From the NCBI GenBank assembly GCA_025175895.1, contig JAKLTH010000283.1, positions 3,410,001-3,474,000 on the forward strand: a DNA stretch of 64,000 nt. Direction: 5' to 3'. Below the pieces are notes generated by a model. The model was not told where the DNA came from and searched no databases. It was given only the letters and a program-made list of their open reading frames with translations. Origin of the DNA: Wurfbainia villosa. Its lineage: Eukaryota > Streptophyta > Magnoliopsida > Zingiberales > Zingiberaceae. Shown here in pieces: positions 59,601 through 64,000 of the stretch; positions within the stretch are counted from its first letter, which is position 1, and every line of letters begins with the position of its first letter. Position numbers and translations under genes: made by a program.

Positions 59601-60156
59601 CCTAGTCTAGTCATTTGCCCAACTTAACATGGTAACCTCTGGTTTGATCCCTAGCTTTGTGACATTTACAATAATTTTCTTTCAAATGTGGGTGGGCCTT
59701 AAGATGCCGAGTTGCTGGGTCGCTCGCTGCAAGTCCTTTCCGATTTATCTTTGTGGCCGTTAGAAAACTTTCATAGGGTCGAGCTACTCGCTTCCAGGAT
59801 TAGTCAGATAAAAAATTTGAATACTTGTTGCTAGCTAAAAAAAAAAATAAATCAGAGATATTTGTCTATTTTTGATGAACCATAATCAGCTATACATCAA
59901 ATTTGAGTTGCTAATCCGGATATCATGCCTTCAGTTAAGCTTAACAGCTGGAGAGGAGGTGGAAATCGATTACGAAGTCGATGGTTGGTACTATGTAAGT
60001 CTCCTCGACAGAAATCCTGTCTTCTTCTTTTGATGTATCATAACTCGAACCTCTGTTCCTTATCTTATTATCCGTGTTCAGGTGAAGAAAAAACGACCCG
60101 GGAGAGATGGGAGAATGGGTGGACTGGTTCCAGTTCTCTACATCAGTTCCTCTTGA
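44628..60156 (+). CDS. TASH3: TASH3, SH3-domain subunit of the TPLATE endocytic complex
   Basis: I traced 26 in-phase exons (3591 nt, 1196 residues): 44628-44873, 45040-45099, 45189-45281, 46424-46652, 47890-47996, 48241-48303, 48602-48702, 49206-49300, 49506-49526, 49851-49946, 50034-50154, 50271-50441, 50536-50711, 51833-52104, 53234-53335, 54296-54472, 54787-54975, 55100-55341, 55425-55571, 56693-56909, 57132-57263, 57330-57473, 58298-58378, 58463-58636, 59935-59994, 60082-60156. Segments such as GTTLMDLITSDP, LRYVYYYLARILSD, GGGIPTPNWDALADIDA, LRRLPLDPGNPAFLHRA, VVRTTVACECVYVRAMV and FSGSWEVRI match Arabidopsis TASH3 (At2g07360, about 1200 residues). A long alpha-solenoid is followed by a low-complexity Ser/Pro linker and a C-terminal SH3 domain (about 1139-1193: ALYDFTAGGDDELSL ... 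GWYYV ... GLVPVLY). The complex drives clathrin-mediated endocytosis at the plasma membrane. The gene is intact; introns hold SINEs. Confidence 0.95.
57842..57993 (+). mobile_element. Au-like SINE in a TASH3 intron, with 17-bp target-site duplication
   Basis: It starts AGCCTTAGTGCAACGGTAAAG and ends CACCAGACTGTTCTTT, with GGATAAGATTGCGTACAAAAC inside, as in Au SINEs. The direct repeat ATAGATACTTAAATTTG / ATAGATACCTAAATTTG (57825-57841 and 57994-58010, one mismatch) flanks it. It lies in the intron 57474-58297, same strand as the gene. Confidence 0.88.
58930..59235 (-). mobile_element. SINE-like retroposon, family S4, in a TASH3 intron
   Basis: A run of about 20 T on the plus strand marks a 3' A-tail on the minus strand. 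Read on the minus strand, the element begins near GGGCACGGCGTGGTGGTTCC (box-A-like). It has GGGGTCGATTCCGCC (box-B-like) about 40 bp later and ends GACACCACAGGTTAATC plus the A-tail. No exact TSD was found. The intron 58637-59934 also holds repetitive sequence to about 59480. Confidence 0.6.
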
Positions 60157-62650
60157 TGTCTCGTAATTTTCTCTTCTCCCGTTGGAGAAAAAGCCACAGA
60201 TCTACTTCGGCTCCATTTCATTTTGGCTCCCGCATTGTTGGCCTGCCTCGTTTCTGGATTTCCAATTCTTGGTATGAGCTCTATTTGATGTCGTATTGAA
60301 AAAGGTGGGTTGTTCGTTTTCATATTTCATTCTCATTGTTTTCGTATGGTCGTTTTTCTTCGCCATTAAGGTCATGTAATTTTACCAATTTTATTTGTTT
60401 ATCGCCTTCTTTGAATTCTATGATCTAGTGTTTGTAGGGTTACCTCGAGGTTTTTTTTTTCTCTTATTTTTATTTTTATTTTTACCTCCTTTTGGCCATT
60501 AATTAGTCAGTCGTCCACAACCTCCTAAAAACTCATGGTGCGAGGCCCCCCTCGTAGTTATCTTGTGTGTTCTCTCGCCTTCAAGGATAGTCCAGAGATG
60601 TGCTTAATGATTTATATTTCTACTGAGCGCAAGCAGTTTACTTCGAATTCTTCTAAAAGATAAAAAGTAGGACAGGTGATTTTGAATGCGATGTCATTTT
60701 AAGTTTCGTTTCGTTTAGTTTATGTATTATTAAATTCCAAACTAGTCGAAGGCCAAAAATCTAACAACAAAAGAACTCTTAATTTTCGGATTTTTTTTTT
60801 TTAAAATGGCCTTGGTGTACCAGATCTGACCATGGGCCAGATCCGAATCGAATTTGGAGGATGTTTATTTGGGCTTCAAAGGGCAAAGGAATCACAATTT
60901 CCAAATGTGAATCTCGATGTTTAATTTATTAACGATGAACTAAAATATTTTTTTGGGTCATAGAGGCATAAACAAGCATTTGAAACTTTCAAAATTTAGA
61001 ATATTGCACATTTAAAATTAATTATTTTTTACGAAATATTTTTAAAAAAATTATTCTTCTTTCAAAAAAAATAAATAAATATTATAGCCTTTTATAAATT
61101 TCAATCCAAAATCTAATCCGAATCATTGAAGTAACAGATCACAATTAAATGCTCACTAAATTTAAAGTCAATTGTCTTCGATTATAATTATTTAAATTTT
61201 CATCATTTATTAAAAATATCAATTAAAATTTATTTAAATAATCAATTAAGATTAAGGATCTATATTCTTAAAATTGCCGCGGTTAAAGTTAGGGATTAAT
61301 ATTCTCAAAATCGTTGGTCGATTTTGAACAGTTAGATTTACAGTGTACATAATCGTTATGCTTTTATCAAATAAACTCGATGCTTATTTTCATTCAGTGG
61401 ATTAACAGGCGCATTGATATATAACTTCCCTTAATAGAGTTCAAAATAATCGCCAAATTTCTAATTACATCATACTGAAATAATAGAGTTCAGTGAGTTG
61501 AGGAAATAAAAGGAGATAAATGTAGCAATAAATTAACAGGAACAATGAATATATAGCAGGTTTTTCACTATGAATCGCATCCGCCACTAATTATACCTCA
61601 ATTTCCAGTGTAGAATCCAAAAGGCGAGCAATAAAGAGATAATGAGGTGTCCTTTCTTGCAAACATCAAAAGGGCACTTTGCTTACGAAAACCTTCGATA
61701 CCTGTCAATTGCAACAAATGGGGGGAGTTTATGGTGCATGCTTCCTTTATAAAAACAAAAAAAAAAAACAACTTGTTTTTCATTTTTTTTTCAGAAAAAA
61801 AAAATTAAATTTTTTTCTTAAACAGAAAAGGTCCATCTTGGAAATGAAGAACCAAAATTCTGAGCAAACGCATTGCAATTTACATTGATTTGGAGATATC
61901 ATCAAACTCGGAAAAGTTCTAAAAAAATGCAAGCTATTTCTTTATTCTCTAACAATTCTTCTTAATTATTATTTATTCACGCTTAAGGACCGCAAGAGTC
62001 AATGGGCATGAGGCATGCAGGCTAGACCTGGAGCTGGACGGTGCGGCTGATTAGGACCTGGCGGCCGGACGAGGCCGGGCGAAGCAAATAAATTGAACGG
62101 GCCATTGTCTATCAATTATAGCGAAACTATATCATTGTAAAAAAAAATTATAAAATAATAATTAGATCTGTTATATTATATAAATTGAATATTAAATAGA
62201 ATATCTCAAAAGAATATGAGACTAATGTACATATATGAATATATAAAAATGAACAAGATAAAAAATAAGAAGAACAAATCTATTAATGGAAAAATAAAAT
62301 AAAAATATGTTTAAAATAAAATTATATGAATATATACTTAGACGATTGATAAATACTCTATTTAGATGACTTGTAACTACTATACAAATTAAATGAAAAA
62401 GAAAACAAAAAAATAAAATAAAATAAAATTTATTTAAATATAGATAAATATAATAGGAGATGAAGTTCAAAGACATAAAAAGACATATATAGGCGACCAA
62501 ACCTATTAGAATAAAATTTAATAGTAGGTGTTGTATTGTTATCACTTATTCCTATAAACCAAACAAAATCTAAGAATGTATGAGAATGATCTTAACTATT
62601 CTATTATATGCAAATGCAGTTGATTCGTGTGTATATATTTTTTGCTCACT
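60157..62650. other. Intergenic DNA downstream of TASH3
   Basis: The first few hundred bases are probably TASH3 3' UTR. Beyond about 60700 the sequence is AT-rich with A/T homopolymers. A small GC-rich island lies at about 62020-62100. No gene was supported. Confidence 0.45.
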
Positions 62651-62689
62651 TTTCTTTCCCTCCTAGCTTTCCACCCATTTCCTCTTTTT

Positions 62690-63040
62690 TTTTTTTTCTT
62701 TTTTTTGATTGACATTGGGGTGTCCGAACCTTCGATCCAACTAATCTCTGAAGATGATTAACCCATTCCCACAGTCCTATGAGGACATTTAGGTCAAAGC
62801 TCATATATATCTCTATCAATCAACTGTGTACATTAGAAAAGCGCTCGCAGCTTGCAGTCCAATGTGGACTCCGTAGTCGCATCATCTCTAAAAAATTGTT
62901 CAACGTTGAAACCTTACTTTATCCGCCAGACAAACTTCCACATAGAGAACTATCCCTACGAATTTTTTTAAAATTCATCGCCAAACTATATTCTCCTATG
63001 GAATACTTTTTCGATTTTTCCGCTGCACCGTGCCCCTTGA
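62690..63040 (-). mobile_element. SINE-like retroposon, family S3, diverged copy 3
   Basis: On the plus strand a T-run is followed by GATTGACATTGGGGTGTCCG, CGATCCAACTAATCTCTGA, GACTCCGTAGTCGCATCATC, TTCAACGTTGAAACC and AAAATTCATCGCCAAACTATATTCTCC. The blocks follow the order of the copies at 13180 and 32163. No TSD was identified. Confidence 0.6.
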
Positions 63041-63313
63041 AGCATCTATTTTGTACTATGAACTAAGTGCAAGATAAATGATTTTGCATCCTAGAATAAG
63101 TTCACCGACTATTTCGTGTAACTTTGCATTCGTAGGCATGGCTATTGCCCGGTCTTAATCGATCACTCGGTCGAATCTCCTAAATTGAAGGATCATAAGA
63201 TGCTTTAGGAGACGTGAATTATCAAAGTAAACGAGTAGTTTGAGTTGGATCTGCATCTGGAGAAAGAGTGAGGAAGTCATCATCATATTGTCACAATAGC
63301 ATGTAGTGATTAC

Positions 63314-63400
63314 CTGCTCCAGTGTCAAGAACATTATCACATTCCAAGATCCAAGCCGGGCAAAATTGGGAATGAATCCTTTATAAAAAGCTAGAGGTCC
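63314..63400 (-). CDS. Exon of a plant uncoupling protein-type mitochondrial carrier (PUMP/UCP1-like)
   Basis: An 87-nt minus-strand exon, bounded by TTGCAG before and GTAATC after, encodes 29 residues containing GPLAFYKGFIPNF and LGSWNVIMFLTLEQ. This is the penultimate conserved block of plant UCP1/PUMP1, inner-membrane carriers that dissipate or exchange across the mitochondrial membrane. The usual PNFGRLG reads PNFARLG here. No neighbouring carrier exon was found from 63401 to 64000. The expected short C-terminal AKK-type exon was not found below 63314 either. It is either one exon of a gene with long introns that runs off the right edge, or a gene fragment. Confidence 0.75.
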
Positions 63401-64000
63401 CTGCAAATAGAAAATTTCTTTCTCAGTTCGAGATAAATGAATGACTGTAACAAACAAGTTGACTCGCAAAGCCACTATAGAAGGAATTTAAATAGTATCA
63501 TTGGACTTTTGTTCAGAAGAGAAAAAACACGACTGAATATGTTCATGATCTTCTTCGGAACTTTCAACCATTTGTGTCTCTAATACCTCTAGCCAACTAT
63601 TAGAGGAGCAAAAATGCATAAATTTGTGCAGATCAGATCAGCAAGTACGATAGCGATATGATTATCATCAAGTTTTGCTTGTTTGGTGGAAAATATTGTC
63701 ATATTTTTTTAATATTTGAGTTCCTGGAAAACAATGGCTAATATAAAAAAAATCTTGCCCAATTGAATGTGGGTATTTGAGGAGACAAAGACCATTAGAA
63801 TTCCTCCACCCTTTGTCATTGTTTCCTCGTCTGTACATCATAACACAAAATTTTTTTTCTATGTAAAGATTACTTGCACCAAAAAAATGGACCCCAAGAA
63901 CAAGAATAACTGCAGGTTTGATGTTCTTGCTTAGGTTCACGAAGTTATTCTTTCTAATTAGGCGTCAATTTAACTAGTATTATCCAAGAATACAGTACTA
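63401..64000. other. Probable intron or flank of the uncoupling-protein gene
   Basis: No further coding exon was recognised. The sequence is AT-rich with scattered stops in all frames. Confidence 0.4.

Noticed and set aside
1..64000. CRISPR arrays, bacterial operons, tRNA or rRNA genes
   Set aside because: No regularly spaced identical repeats, no Shine-Dalgarno-led gene runs and no complete tRNA cloverleaf were seen. The tRNA-like boxes belong to SINEs.

Overview
The window is nuclear DNA of a flowering plant. The genes have spliced GT-AG exons, chloroplast-type leader peptides and plant-only families (a TPLATE-complex subunit, a clade A PP2C, an NPF peptide transporter). It lies between AT-rich, transposon-dense intergenic DNA. 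The repeat content and protein sequences suggest a monocot, possibly Zingiberales, but this is inference only.

Layout, left to right. (1) 286-9691, minus strand: a chloroplast-type NAD(P)-binding Rossmann gene (At2g37660/At5g02240 family). Its last exons lie beyond the left edge. Intron 1 is 7.9 kb and is mostly a non-coding LTR element with three LTRs and two internal regions, bounded by a CCTAG target-site duplication. (2) 9.8-10.8 kb: an inverted-repeat element directly upstream of that gene. (3) 11333-12655, minus: an intronless PCS1-like aspartic protease. (4) 12.7-27.1 kb: a gene-free repeat block with SINE-like copies, a MITE, two TRIM-like elements, GC-rich triplet arrays, and foldback elements with GATC-rich cores. 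(5) 27108-30612, plus: a five-exon tropinone-reductase-like SDR. (6) 30.8-32.7 kb: a second foldback element and SINE-like copies. (7) 33666-35082, plus: a clade A PP2C, then an unassigned minus-strand ORF containing a 20-G run, head to head with a plastid CGFS-type glutaredoxin that carries five in-frame stops. (8) 40587-42702, plus: an NPF8-type di/tripeptide transporter. (9) 44628-60156, plus: a 26-exon gene for the TPLATE-complex subunit TASH3. (10) 63314-63400, minus: one exon of a plant uncoupling-protein mitochondrial carrier; the rest is not visible.

The genes do not form one pathway. Their company looks like old synteny: from memory, Arabidopsis PUMP1/UCP1 (At3g54110) and PTR1/NPF8.1 (At3g54140) are near neighbours, and PCS1 (At5g02190) lies close to At5g02240. 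The PP2C is the one gene with a recognisable promoter clue, an ABRE/G-box.

The most unusual content is in the repeats. These are the tandem three-LTR element with two distinct repeat arrays, the foldback family whose cores are degenerate palindromic GATC arrays (one copy sits between TA microsatellites), and several SINE-like families, some with clear target-site duplications and shared 3' modules. Exon boundaries were derived by hand from splice signals, reading phase and remembered homologues; no alignment program was run.
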